A stretch of DNA of 64,000 nt from Rhodococcoides kyotonense (lineage in GTDB: Bacteria > Actinomycetota > Actinomycetes > Mycobacteriales > Mycobacteriaceae), in the NCBI RefSeq assembly GCF_001645385.1, contig NZ_LVHI01000012.1, forward strand, positions 858,169 to 922,168. The letters are read 5' to 3'. Shown here piece by piece: positions 42,546 through 50,714 of this stretch. Each line of letters starts with the position of its first letter. Position 1 is the stretch's first letter. The position numbers were made by a program, and so were the translations under genes. The notes beneath the pieces were generated by a model. That model had not been told where the DNA came from and searched no databases. It worked only from the letters and a program-made list of their open reading frames with translations.

Positions 42546-42591
42546 ACGCTCTGTCGGACAAAACAATTCATTCCTTACACGTGGAGACCAC

Positions 42592-42771
42592 ATGAGAACG
42601 TCGACGATCGGACTTCTGGCAGGTTTGTTGATCGCGATTGCGGCTGCCGCGGGCGGTTTCACCGGTTTCCTTCTCGCACTGCTTCTCGGGGCCGGTGGCT
42701 ACCTCTACGGCAGCTACCGCGACGGCGAGGTCGATCTTCAGTCGATCCTGCGGGGCCGTGGCCGTGGCTGA
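42592..42771 (+). CDS. 59-residue membrane protein of the Asp23 operon
   Basis: ATG 42592 has GGAG upstream. The product is MRTSTIGLLAGLLIAIAAAA followed by a second hydrophobic run (FTGFLLALLLGAGGYLYG) and a short charged tail (YRDGEVDLQSILRGRGRG). It is like the small DUF2273-type membrane proteins found with Asp23 genes. Its stop overlaps the GTG of the next gene. Confidence 0.75.
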   Translation: MRTSTIGLLAGLLIAIAAAAGGFTGFLLALLLGAGGYLYGSYRDGEVDLQSILRGRGRG

Positions 42772-43219
42772 CACGACCACCACCCTGGACGGTGGCGTCG
42801 CGCCTTCCGGTGCGCCCGTCACCGATTCGCCGACGACGGCGTTGCGGGAACCGGATGATCGCGGTGCGCTGACCATCCGGGATTCGGTTGCCGAGACCAT
42901 CGCACGCAAGGCGGCGCTCGCGGTGCCGCACGTCGTCGCGAAGTCGACAGGCTTGTCGAAACTGACCGGCCGCGGTCTGCCGCGCGTCGAGGTCACGATT
43001 CGAGGAGACCACATCCGCGCATCGCTGGATGTGGCCATCGTGTGGCCGGCACCCACGGCGCGAACCGCTGCGCAGATCCAGGACAGCGTCGCCGCGGACC
43101 TCGCCCGTTACACGGCACTGACGGTCGACACGGTCGACGTCACCGTCCTCGTCATCACCGCAGAAGCAGTCGCGGCTGCGTCCGATTCTTCGACGCGGCA
43201 GACCAGGAGAGTGCAATGA
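42764..43219 (+). CDS. Asp23/Gls24 family protein
   Basis: This 151-residue protein starts at GTG 42764, overlapping the small membrane-protein gene. The Asp23 core is ALTIRDSVAETIARKAALAV, LPRVEVTIRGDHIRASLDVA, QIQDSVAADLARYTALTVDT and VDVTVLVITAE. It is the third Asp23-type member of this operon. Its stop overlaps the DUF6286 start (ATGA). Confidence 0.85.
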   Translation: MADTTTTLDGGVAPSGAPVTDSPTTALREPDDRGALTIRDSVAETIARKAALAVPHVVAKSTGLSKLTGRGLPRVEVTIRGDHIRASLDVAIVWPAPTARTAAQIQDSVAADLARYTALTVDTVDVTVLVITAEAVAAASDSSTRQTRRVQ

Positions 43220-43809
43220 CCGCTCCGACAACGATCTCGAAAGACAGCGCGACACATCCGGTTTCGGATCCGCCTGTCGCGGAGAAGAAGCCGCTCGGCA
43301 GTGGTGCCGCGGCTGCGGTCGCGGTCCTGTTGGCTCTGGCCGTCGTCGCGGCCGGGGTGATCGCAGGCCGCGATGCCCTCATCGCCGCGGGCGCTCTGAC
43401 CGGCGACAGGTGGATCGACGCCGGCCTGCTCTGGCTCGACGGACTCACCGCGCAGAATTGGATGGCGCCTGCCGGCATCGGTGTCGCCGTGCTCGGCGTC
43501 GTACTTCTTGTTGCAGCCGTCGCGCCGCGTCGTCGCCCGTATGTCGCGACCTCGATTCCGGGTGTGTGGCTTCGCCGTCGCGACCTCCCGGCGCTCGCGC
43601 ACGCGGCCGTCGTCGATATGCCCGCGGTGACGTCGACCCGGGTTCGGGCGACGCGACGCAAGGTCTCGGTGGCACTGACGGCCCACCCCGGAACCGACTG
43701 TGCCGCATTGCAAAAGCAAGCAAAGTCGGCCGTCGACGACGCGTTGTCCTCGTTGACGAAGCCACCGAAGGTCACCGTCTCGGCCTCCACAGGAAGGACC
43801 CGCTCATGA
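43216..43809 (+). CDS. DUF6286 membrane protein of the Asp23 operon
   Basis: This 197-residue protein has two membrane segments (AAAAVAVLLALAVVAAGVIA; GIGVAVLGVVLLVAAVA), then a basic RRRPYVATSIPGVWLRRRDL and a C-terminal Asp23-like beta/helix unit (TSTRVRATRRKVSVALTAHP). DUF6286 proteins accompany Asp23/AmaP in actinobacteria. The start overlaps the previous stop, and its stop overlaps the next ATG. Confidence 0.85.
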   Translation: MTAPTTISKDSATHPVSDPPVAEKKPLGSGAAAAVAVLLALAVVAAGVIAGRDALIAAGALTGDRWIDAGLLWLDGLTAQNWMAPAGIGVAVLGVVLLVAAVAPRRRPYVATSIPGVWLRRRDLPALAHAAVVDMPAVTSTRVRATRRKVSVALTAHPGTDCAALQKQAKSAVDDALSSLTKPPKVTVSASTGRTRS

Positions 43810-44378
43810 ACCGCGCAACCATAGCGTTCGACCGTATCGCAGTGGCGCTCGTGGGCCTGGCCTTGATCGCCGTCGGCGCAGGGGCAGCGGCATGGCAGTG
43901 GGGTTACCTGCCGGAGACGCGCCAGCGCATCGATGTTCCGTTCGCCGAGAACACGATTCAGGCGACGTGGTGGCCGTGGGCTCTCGGAGCCGGTGCCGTC
44001 GTCCTCGTCCTTGTCGGGCTTCGGTGGTTGTTCGCGCATCGACCCGGTCGACGTGTCGGTCGCCTTTCGGTGTCGTCGACGGGTGATCAGGCCGGACAGT
44101 TGTCGGTCGACGTCGACACCATCGCGCGATGCGCAGCCGACGCCCTGGCCGCGTCCGATCACGTCCGAAGTGCGCGCGGTACAACGCGTTCCGATCGAGG
44201 AGAGCGTGTCGTCGAATTGACTGCCACCCTCGAACCCTCCCCGTCGGCCCTCGCTCAGACCGCCCCGGTCCTGGCCGACACGACTCGGGACATCGCACTC
44301 TCGCTCGACGACACCCGCGCGTCGACGCGAATCCTGTTGCGCCTCCCACCACCGGCACGGGATCGCCGTGTCCACTGA
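43806..44378 (+). CDS. amaP: AmaP-like alkaline-shock membrane anchor
   Basis: This 190-residue protein has two membrane segments (IAVALVGLALIAVGAGAAAW; WPWALGAGAVVLVLVGLRWL) with a short outside loop, then a cytoplasmic domain of Asp23-binding type (VGRLSVSSTGDQAGQLSVDV, RVVELTATLEP). In staphylococci AmaP anchors Asp23 at the membrane. Coupled to the DUF6286 gene by ATGA; the following GAF gene starts within its last codons. Confidence 0.82.
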   Translation: MNRATIAFDRIAVALVGLALIAVGAGAAAWQWGYLPETRQRIDVPFAENTIQATWWPWALGAGAVVLVLVGLRWLFAHRPGRRVGRLSVSSTGDQAGQLSVDVDTIARCAADALAASDHVRSARGTTRSDRGERVVELTATLEPSPSALAQTAPVLADTTRDIALSLDDTRASTRILLRLPPPARDRRVH

Positions 44379-45090
44379 GTCTCGCGCTGTGCCCGTTGCG
44401 GGCTTCGACGCCCGCCTGAATCAGCTTCTCGCCGAGCAGGCCGAGAAAGCCGGTGAAACGGTGGACACCTTCATTCGGCGTGCTGTAGTGGCTCGGCTGG
44501 TCGAGGCGCTGAAAGCCGACGAGGAATCGGACGTCGGGCAGCTGCTACGCCACCTGCAATCCAATTTCGACAGCGGTAAGGACGGTTCCTCCGACCCGTC
44601 TCTGGCCGGTACCGCCATCCACGATCCCGAGCGCTTGCGCGCCGTCGAGGCCACGGGGTTGCTCGACACCGACGTCGAGGAGCGATACGACCGACTCGCC
44701 GCGATGGCGTCGGATGCGTTGTCGGCGCCTGGCGCAGCGATCTCACTGTTGACCGACGAACGCCAGTTCTTCAAGAGCGCGATCGGGCTACCGTCCGAGC
44801 TCGACGGTGCGCGTGACATCCCGCTGGAGCTGTCGATGTGCAAGTACGTCGTCAACGCCGGGGAAACAGTGATCGTCGAGGACGCACGACTCGACTCCAA
44901 TTACAACGACCACGCAGCCGTCACCGGCGAGCTGATGGTGTCCTACCTCGGAATCCCGTTGTCCGACGACGATGGCCACGCCGTCGGGACACTCTGCGTC
45001 TGGGATCAACAGCCCCGCCAGTGGACCACCGGTCACGTGCAGCTTCTGCAGGACGTGGCCTGGATCGTGCGCGAACGCATCTTCGAATAA
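44368..45090 (+). CDS. GAF-domain sensor with ribbon-helix-helix-like N-terminus
   Basis: This 240-residue protein starts at GTG 44368, overlapping AmaP by 11 bases. The N-terminal 60 residues resemble a CopG/RHH-like unit (RLNQLLAEQAEKAGETVDTF, IRRAVVARLVEAL). A GAF domain at about 90-235 follows (LDTDVEERYDRLAAMASDAL, ERQFFKSAIGLPSEL, MVSYLGIPLSDDDGHAVGTL), in the style of the GAF domains of sensor kinases. It is the last gene of the Asp23 operon. The overlap suggests it senses the stress that the operon answers; its output is unclear. Confidence 0.75.
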   Translation: MSTESRAVPVAGFDARLNQLLAEQAEKAGETVDTFIRRAVVARLVEALKADEESDVGQLLRHLQSNFDSGKDGSSDPSLAGTAIHDPERLRAVEATGLLDTDVEERYDRLAAMASDALSAPGAAISLLTDERQFFKSAIGLPSELDGARDIPLELSMCKYVVNAGETVIVEDARLDSNYNDHAAVTGELMVSYLGIPLSDDDGHAVGTLCVWDQQPRQWTTGHVQLLQDVAWIVRERIFE

Positions 45091-45097
45091 GTACCGT

Positions 45098-46378
45098 TCA
45101 GTCCGCTGTGACGGAACCGGACGGCGGCTGGGTCGGCTCGGCTGTCTCGCGCCTACGCAGGAGCACAAGACCCGCACCTGCGACGATGACCGACAGCACC
45201 GAAACGGCCGTCGAGGCCCACTCCCAGACGCTCGGAGCGTAGCTGGGTTCGATGCTCGTCAGCGGTGTGTATGCCGTCCAACCGAATTCGACGATGATCG
45301 GAACGGTCACCACCACTGGCGTCGTCGCGGCGATCACTGCGACCGACGATTCGGTCGGCAACAGCGACGCGAACGCCACTCCCGCGGCCAGAGGAAGTAC
45401 GGCGGAGACTGCAACGGTAGTGATCGCGTCGAGTTGTGAACCCGCGAGAATCCCCGTCGCGGCAACAACCGCCAGAACCCCCAGCGCCGCAAGCGGCAAC
45501 CGCCACTTCATACCGACCACTAAGCCGACGAGCAGGCAGACCACGAACACACCTGTCGCCGATGCCTCCAGCGAGCTTGTGGACGACGCTGCGACGAACG
45601 CCAGTGCCACGAGAACGATCGAGCCCGTTCTCCGAGGGAGCGTGAACGCCGCCCCCACAAGCAGCGGCACGACCAGAAGACCCAGCAGCCAACGCTTCTG
45701 CATTGTTCCGTCCGCGCCGAGTGAATCCACCGCTCGGACGAACAGCCAGTAGAGAACTAGCCCTACCAAAGGAACAACGATGCCCACCAGCAGTATTCGC
45801 ACGCGCGCTTGCGCCGTTTCGATCGCTCCGAACGGCGATACCCACGCAGCCGCTGCCAGCAGCAGTGCGAGTACACCGACGATGATCCAGTAGTACGTCT
45901 GGGGCGCAGGCTCCGCCATGTACTCGTACTCGGCGTAGCGCAGTGGAACGTCGACGATGGGCGCAGCCAGGGTCACGCCGACAAGAAGCCCGAGCACCAG
46001 TGAGCACTGCGCAGTTCGGCGGTCGCCTGCACCTGACAATGCCGCTGCTCCACCGAGAATCAGCCCGGCAGCTGCTGCGCGCGGGTGCAGCGCCCACAGA
46101 TCACCGCCGGCCGAAGACGCCACGACCAGCGCGACGCCGAGAGCTATCGACGCCAGTGCCCACCGAGCCCGCCTCACCGCGAGCGTGGTCACGACAGCCA
46201 CGACGCTGCCGAGTGCAGCGGCGGATGCGGCACTGCCCAAGAACACGTCGAGTCGGTCACCGCCTGCAACGAACGCGAAGTTGCGTGGCACGGATGTCGT
46301 CAGCGTGACTGCAGCAACGAATGCGCCTGCGAACACGGTGAGCAGGGCGAGGAGTCGTCGAGCCGCATTACTGGACAC
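45098..46378 (-). CDS. large multi-pass membrane protein, unknown
   Basis: This 426-residue protein has about eleven hydrophobic segments and starts at GTG 46378. Charged residues are few and confined to loops (RRARWALA, RYAEYEYMAEPAPQTYYW, RRRETAEPTQ at the C-terminus). No transporter motif is recognised. It is convergent with the GAF gene and divergent from the MerR-like gene, with only 14 bases between the two starts, so their promoters must overlap. Confidence 0.65.
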   Translation of the reverse strand: MSSNAARRLLALLTVFAGAFVAAVTLTTSVPRNFAFVAGGDRLDVFLGSAASAAALGSVVAVVTTLAVRRARWALASIALGVALVVASSAGGDLWALHPRAAAAGLILGGAAALSGAGDRRTAQCSLVLGLLVGVTLAAPIVDVPLRYAEYEYMAEPAPQTYYWIIVGVLALLLAAAAWVSPFGAIETAQARVRILLVGIVVPLVGLVLYWLFVRAVDSLGADGTMQKRWLLGLLVVPLLVGAAFTLPRRTGSIVLVALAFVAASSTSSLEASATGVFVVCLLVGLVVGMKWRLPLAALGVLAVVAATGILAGSQLDAITTVAVSAVLPLAAGVAFASLLPTESSVAVIAATTPVVVTVPIIVEFGWTAYTPLTSIEPSYAPSVWEWASTAVSVLSVIVAGAGLVLLRRRETAEPTQPPSGSVTAD

Positions 46379-46392
46379 GATCGAAAGAATAG

Positions 46393-46836
46393 GTGACGAC
46401 GAGCGGCCTGAGCGTGCATGCCCTGCGCCACTTCGAACGTGAAGGCCTGTTGTTGCGTCCGATCAAGCGGGCCGGGTCCAAACACAGGATGTACGACGCC
46501 AGCGACATCAATTGGTTGTTGCTGATCAACAGGTTTCGCGAGTCAGGGATGCCGGTCGCGACGATCAGGCAATTCGCCGAGCTGGTGCGTAGCGGCCCCG
46601 GCAACGAAGCAGATCGGCTGCAGATCCTGCGCGCGCACGAGGCCGCGATCGAACAGAAGATCGCCACGCTCCGGGAGAATTTGGACGTCATCCGCACCAA
46701 AGTCGCGATCTACGCCGACCACGTGAACCACGGCACGGCCGTGGGCGTGTGGTCGCCGCGACCGTCGTCACAGCAGGAAGACGACGAGCGCTCCCGCGGT
46801 GAGGCCCACGACGGCAGCAAGGAGGAGGAAGCGTAG
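46393..46836 (+). CDS. MerR-family regulator with shortened N-terminus
   Basis: This 147-residue protein starts at GTG 46393; a stop codon stands immediately upstream in frame. The protein begins TTSGLSVHALRHFEREGLLL, lacking the first 6-8 residues (IGELAR type) of the MerR helix-turn-helix. The rest of the DNA-binding wing (KHRMYDASDINWLLLINRFR), the dimer helix and a low-complexity acidic tail are present. Either the message is leaderless and the short form works, or the gene has been trimmed. The metal or drug ligand is unknown. Confidence 0.7.
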   Translation: MTTSGLSVHALRHFEREGLLLRPIKRAGSKHRMYDASDINWLLLINRFRESGMPVATIRQFAELVRSGPGNEADRLQILRAHEAAIEQKIATLRENLDVIRTKVAIYADHVNHGTAVGVWSPRPSSQQEDDERSRGEAHDGSKEEEA

Positions 46837-46875
46837 ATCGGTGCTACGCGATCGGCTCGGCAGTCGGTTACGCAT
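46768..46875 (-). CDS. possible 35-residue single-pass membrane protein
   Basis: The frame encodes MRNRLPSRSRSTDLRFLLLA followed by AVVGLTAGALVVFLL, a basic head and one membrane helix at the end. It lies antisense to the last 69 bases of the MerR gene and has no clear ribosome-binding site. The positive-inside pattern is the only support. Confidence 0.35.
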   Translation of the reverse strand: MRNRLPSRSRSTDLRFLLLAAVVGLTAGALVVFLL

Positions 46876-47144
46876 GCAAGGATTGAACAGCATAAACGGG
46901 GATTTTGCTTGTTCGAGCCTAGGATTCAAACGTTTGACTGAGTGGCTCAGAAGTTGTTCCACCACTACGCGCCGATAAGCGACCTAGACCGCACCCGCCT
47001 CGCAAACGCGACCGGTGCGCGGCATCGGGCCAGCACTGGAACCGTCCCTCCTTATCGGCGCAGCAATGCAGTCACAATGCCTGACGCGGTCCGCCGTCCC
47101 GCTAAGTCCGCGTTTAAGCGCCCTGGGAGAGTGCACTACTCGTG
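46876..47144. other. gene-free stretch with a 12-base palindrome
   Basis: No gene is evident. TCAAACGTTTGA at 46926-46937 is a perfect palindrome of unknown meaning. The remainder shows no strong hairpin or repeat. Confidence 0.4.
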
Positions 47145-47595
47145 TTATGCGCGGATTCCCGGGCCTACCGGAGACCGCCCGGAAGCGCCTTTCATACGTC
47201 TCGATGGCGACCACGACTTGAGGCGCAGCGCCGGCTGCTCAATCAGCTTGCAACTGGAATACCCCGCGCCCACGGCGAGCACAGCCGCGATAATCGAGAA
47301 CGCCCACGGGTTCAGTGACGCAAGCCCACCGAAAACCAGAAGCTGCTGCAGCGGGAATGCATATAGATAGACGCCATATGAGATGTCGTTCTTGGCGCCG
47401 ATTGACCGAAACGGCAACGACTGGCCCAGCCAGATGCATAGGTATGCCAACGGGATCGCCGAGACTACAGTCGTGACCCCAGCCCACGCGAATACCACGA
47501 TCAGGACAGCTGAGATCGCCGCGAGCACCCAGGTCAGCGGCAGTCGCGTCGAGAGCGCCCAGAGTGCGGCGCCGCCGAAGAAGAACACTGGCAGG
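47145..47595 (-). pseudogene. acyltransferase-3 gene, C-terminal part cut off by insertion
   Basis: The sequence LPVFFFGGAALWALSTRLPL, then four or five membrane segments and KLIEQPALRLKSWSP, is the end of an OafA-like membrane O-acyltransferase. The frame has no start of its own and enters from the element boundary at CAGG (47592-47595). Joined in frame to the part at 58870-59532 it gives ERFLTFGLPVFFFGGAALW and a product of about 370 residues, the usual size. Confidence 0.85.
47592..47595. repeat. left attachment-site core (CAGG)
   Basis: CAGG is shared with the right end at 58870. Host acyltransferase sequence lies to the left, element sequence to the right. It may be only the central part of a longer, mismatch-tolerant crossover region. 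Confidence 0.6.
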
Positions 47596-47627
47596 GATGG
47601 TGTATTCGGGGGTGCGAATGCCGTCGC

Positions 47628-49028
47628 TCAGGGTCGGCGGTCGGCGGCGTAGTTTGCCCATTGGCCGTTCGTCTTGAAGGTGTGTTTGGCGACGGTATGA
47701 GCGTTGAGCCCTAGGATTCCCGCGAGCACACTCGGCGGGAGCTCACGGGCTAGCTGTGCGGTGGCGGACAGTCGTAGCTTTCGGGGCTCGATTCCAATGG
47801 CGCGCAACCTGTTTCCTAGACTGGTTGCACTCAACGGTTTGCCTGCGTGGCCACCTGCGAAAAGCCATGTCGTAGGTAGTTGTTCCGCAGTTCCGGTGCG
47901 CCGCTTGAGGGGTAGATTTCGGGCGATGGCTGCGAACGGATCTGGCAGGTCGAGGACGTCGGTGGGACCGAGTCGTAGACCTGTGGTCGTCGCGGTGGCA
48001 ATCACATCGGCTGTGGTGAGGCTGACGATTCGCCGTAGCGGCTGGGCGTAGAGGGCGACCAGCGCACCGGCCAGTCGATCTACCGGGTCGAGTGACTCGT
48101 CGTGGATAAGGCGCCGGCCGATCTGCCAGCGATCCTCGGCGTCAGTCGGTAGTTCTGCATGGGCTCGACGCTCTTTCGGGAGGGCAATCTCTTTCGATAG
48201 GTGCCGTGTTCTTTGTGCCCAGGTCAAAAACGGGCGGATGTGCCATCGGGACGCACCGGGCTCTGCGAACCAGGCGTCAATGTCGTATTGCGCACATCGA
48301 GGCATCTCGGTTCCTCGTCGTTCGAGTGTGTTGAGGAACTGAATGACTTGGAGGATCTGGCAACGTGCGTTCTGTACGGCGGTGCCGATCGGTCGGTGCG
48401 TTTCGAGTCCGCGCAAACGCGGCAGTACAGCCCAGTGCGTCCACTGGCTAGCGAGCTTGCGATGGCCTGTGTCGAGTCCGCTGAGGAGTTGCGGGAGCTC
48501 CGTCTCGAGCCGCCGGAGACTACGGTGCACGTCGGGGTCGAGGATGCCCGTAGCGATGAGGAGTGATCGGAGGTAGTCGACCGACTTGGGCCGAGGGAGC
48601 AGGTCGAGTGATTCGTGCGTGAGGGGAATGGTGCCGTCGTGGAGGCCGCGCAATAGGTCTGTGTTGCGGTTCAGCCATCGCCGTGTGGTCGTCGGTTCAG
48701 CCTGCATGATGGCGTCACGAAGTGGTTCCAGGAGCCCGTCGGCAGTCGGTGGTAAGACGTGCTCGAGGTGGCAGCGGAGCGCGCATCGCGCGCACATGCG
48801 TTCGCCGTCCATGGCGATCAGGGGCTGACCGACGCTGGGGCACCGCGGGCAGCTTCGCTGCGCCTTCTCGCGACACCATCGGCATAATGCGTTGTCGTCC
48901 AACAGCTTGTCGGGTTTCGTGCAGCCGGTGCACGCGCCGCGATGCTGTCGTCGTCTTTTCCTGCAGCGGTCGCACACCCGGACGCGGTCTACGACTGAAT
49001 TGCACAGTACACAAACAGTATTGATCAC
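47628..49028 (-). CDS. zinc-ribbon protein with tyrosine-recombinase-like C-terminus
   Basis: This 466-residue protein has several CxxC knuckles in its first 100 residues (CVLCNS, CDRCRK, CTGCTK, CRWCRE, CPRCPS, CARCAL). The C-terminal 180 residues follow the outline of a tyrosine recombinase catalytic domain: YAQPLRRIVSLTTADVI (box I Arg), RKLRLSATAQLARELPPS where HxLRHT would be, and LAGILGLNAHTVAKHTF where GHSS...IYTH would be. The nucleophilic Tyr is not at its place. It is probably an accessory or DNA-structuring partner of the integrase. Overlaps the XRE gene by 4 bases. Confidence 0.7.
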   Translation of the reverse strand: MINTVCVLCNSVVDRVRVCDRCRKRRRQHRGACTGCTKPDKLLDDNALCRWCREKAQRSCPRCPSVGQPLIAMDGERMCARCALRCHLEHVLPPTADGLLEPLRDAIMQAEPTTTRRWLNRNTDLLRGLHDGTIPLTHESLDLLPRPKSVDYLRSLLIATGILDPDVHRSLRRLETELPQLLSGLDTGHRKLASQWTHWAVLPRLRGLETHRPIGTAVQNARCQILQVIQFLNTLERRGTEMPRCAQYDIDAWFAEPGASRWHIRPFLTWAQRTRHLSKEIALPKERRAHAELPTDAEDRWQIGRRLIHDESLDPVDRLAGALVALYAQPLRRIVSLTTADVIATATTTGLRLGPTDVLDLPDPFAAIARNLPLKRRTGTAEQLPTTWLFAGGHAGKPLSATSLGNRLRAIGIEPRKLRLSATAQLARELPPSVLAGILGLNAHTVAKHTFKTNGQWANYAADRRP

Positions 49029-49375
49029 TTCTTACGTTTGATTTCCGCTCGCCGTGGTGTGCGCGTCTTCGCGTCGGATGGTGTTGCTGCGGTCTTGGGC
49101 CGATGGGTAGTTGTACCGGTCGCTCGCACCGTCGCCCGTTCGGCGACTGGTTCGATCAGATCGTTCGGTGTGCACGAGAGTATGTCGCAGAGCGCCGCGA
49201 GGGTACGCAGGCTGAGGCGTTCCGGCGTTCCAGTGACCAGGCGATACACCTGAGCTTCGGACAAACTGATCCCGCGCTCGGCAAGCAGCGGTCCCAAACC
49301 GGTCGTCGCGAATATTCCCCTCTCGGCCAACAGTCGGCGTAGGTGCCAGTCGTAGTTCAAGCGTGGCTGTTGCAT
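49025..49375 (-). CDS. small XRE-type helix-turn-helix protein of the integration module
   Basis: This 116-residue protein (ATG 49375, MQQPRLNYDWHLRRLLAERG) has an HTH at about 35-80 (LLAERGISLSEAQVYRLVTG, TPERLSLRTLAALCDILSCT) and a basic tail. LLAERGI occurs twice, at the start and in the HTH, which may be a small duplication. It lies between the integrase and the zinc-ribbon gene on one strand (13-base gap and 4-base overlap). Likely role: excision or expression control of the element. Confidence 0.75.
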   Translation of the reverse strand: MQQPRLNYDWHLRRLLAERGIFATTGLGPLLAERGISLSEAQVYRLVTGTPERLSLRTLAALCDILSCTPNDLIEPVAERATVRATGTTTHRPKTAATPSDAKTRTPRRAEIKRKK

Positions 49376-49388
49376 CCCTGTCTCCGTC

Positions 49389-50501
49389 CTACTCTGCGGT
49401 GAACGCTCGGTCCAATGCCCGTCGGAGGGCATTGTTCTTGTAGTCGGTGCCGACGCTGGTGTAGATCGCGGTGGTAGATCCCCAGGAGTGTCCGAGTTGT
49501 TGCTGAACAAACAGGTGGTCGAAACCGTCTTCGAGTAGGTGTGTCGCATACGAGTGCCGTAGGCAGTGCGGACCGAGATGCTTCTCCAGTCCGATTGCGT
49601 CCCGGTACTCGGCGAAACGGTGCGAAATCGACTCGGTGCCGACGCGTGCCCGACGTTCTGTCGGCCACATGGCGAGATGGTCGGTGTCGTACAGGGGCCG
49701 AATCTCGGTGACCCACTCGGCGACGGCTTCGGCGGCCCACCCCATCGTGGTCAGTACCGTTCGGCGGCGCGGTGGCCCTCCATTGAGGGCTTTGCCGTAG
49801 CGAACCGACAATGCGCCATGGCGGCCGAACTCTTTGGCCGCGGAGTTCGCGGTCCAGTCCACGATGTCCAACATCGCTGCCTCGCGGCGACGCAGCCCCC
49901 AGGCATAGATGACCTTGAACAACGTCGCGTCTCGGTAACTGGCAAGCCATCCCTTGCGGCCGGACAACCCAACCCGGTTCACCCGCTCATCGCAGTAGTC
50001 GAAGAAGGCCTGTAACTCGTCCCTCGTCAGTGGCCGGTTTCCTGGTCGACCTTCGTACTCCCCGCGGTGGACGACGGTGTTCCATTCGTGGAAAACCTGC
50101 ACCGGGTGAACGCGAAAGTATCGCTGACACACTTCATCCCACCGATATCGGACATCAGTGATGTAGGCGCAGAACAGCGACGCGGCCATCTGGTAGAGCC
50201 GCACAGTCGAGTGAGCGACCCCCGAATCGACAAGATGTGCGGTCCACTCCTCGACGTCCATCGACGACCAGTTCCAGGGGTAGTCGTTCGTGAATGCGAC
50301 CAGCCTCCGCACGATCTGTGTCCGTCGCTCGATCGTCAAGTTTGCGAGCATCCGCGCACGTTGCTGCGTCTCCCATCCGTCGATCATTCCTTCCAGGACC
50401 GTTTCCTCCGGAACCAGTAATACGACGCCATCACTGAGGAAGCGGTCGGCGGAACCTTTGGCGTCGGACGCGGGCTTTTTGGCAACAGGGTCGACCGGCA
50501 C
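49389..50501 (-). CDS. tyrosine recombinase (integrase)
   Basis: This 370-residue protein starts at GTG 50501. The N-terminal SAM-like core-binding domain spans about 60-150. The catalytic domain has all boxes: Arg in IYAWGLRRREAAML, HCLRHSYATHLLEDGFDH, QLGHSWGSTTAIYTSVG with the nucleophilic Tyr. It is XerC/D-like and should catalyse integration and excision of the element. It is the first gene of the three-gene recombination module; the copper genes begin on the other strand 214 bases away. Confidence 0.9.
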   Translation of the reverse strand: MPVDPVAKKPASDAKGSADRFLSDGVVLLVPEETVLEGMIDGWETQQRARMLANLTIERRTQIVRRLVAFTNDYPWNWSSMDVEEWTAHLVDSGVAHSTVRLYQMAASLFCAYITDVRYRWDEVCQRYFRVHPVQVFHEWNTVVHRGEYEGRPGNRPLTRDELQAFFDYCDERVNRVGLSGRKGWLASYRDATLFKVIYAWGLRRREAAMLDIVDWTANSAAKEFGRHGALSVRYGKALNGGPPRRRTVLTTMGWAAEAVAEWVTEIRPLYDTDHLAMWPTERRARVGTESISHRFAEYRDAIGLEKHLGPHCLRHSYATHLLEDGFDHLFVQQQLGHSWGSTTAIYTSVGTDYKNNALRRALDRAFTAE

Positions 50502-50652
50502 TGGATGAATGTAACAGTCATTCGATGCATGTTCACGTGATGCTCTTCAGCTGCTGATGGCCGACGAGCCCGCGGCCGCCCCCGGAGATCGACGCAGATG
50601 CAAGTAGGCGGTTGTGACATGGATGCCCCCTTTTCAACGGTACGGGGAGGGG

Positions 50653-50692
50653 GTATGGTCCGAATCGTCGCAAGATACCCCCTGGGGGTATC
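50653..50692 (+). promoter_or_regulatory. copper operon promoter with CsoR-type operator
   Basis: GATACCCCCTGGGGGTATC (50674-50692) is a perfect 9-base inverted repeat of CsoR-box type. A -10-like TATGGT stands at 50653-50658, and a half box (GAGGGGGTAT) overlaps it. It lies 22 bases before copZ. Copper should relieve repression; the csoR gene itself is not in the window. Confidence 0.78.
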
Positions 50693-50714
50693 ACTCAAGA
50701 TGAAGGAGTACCTC

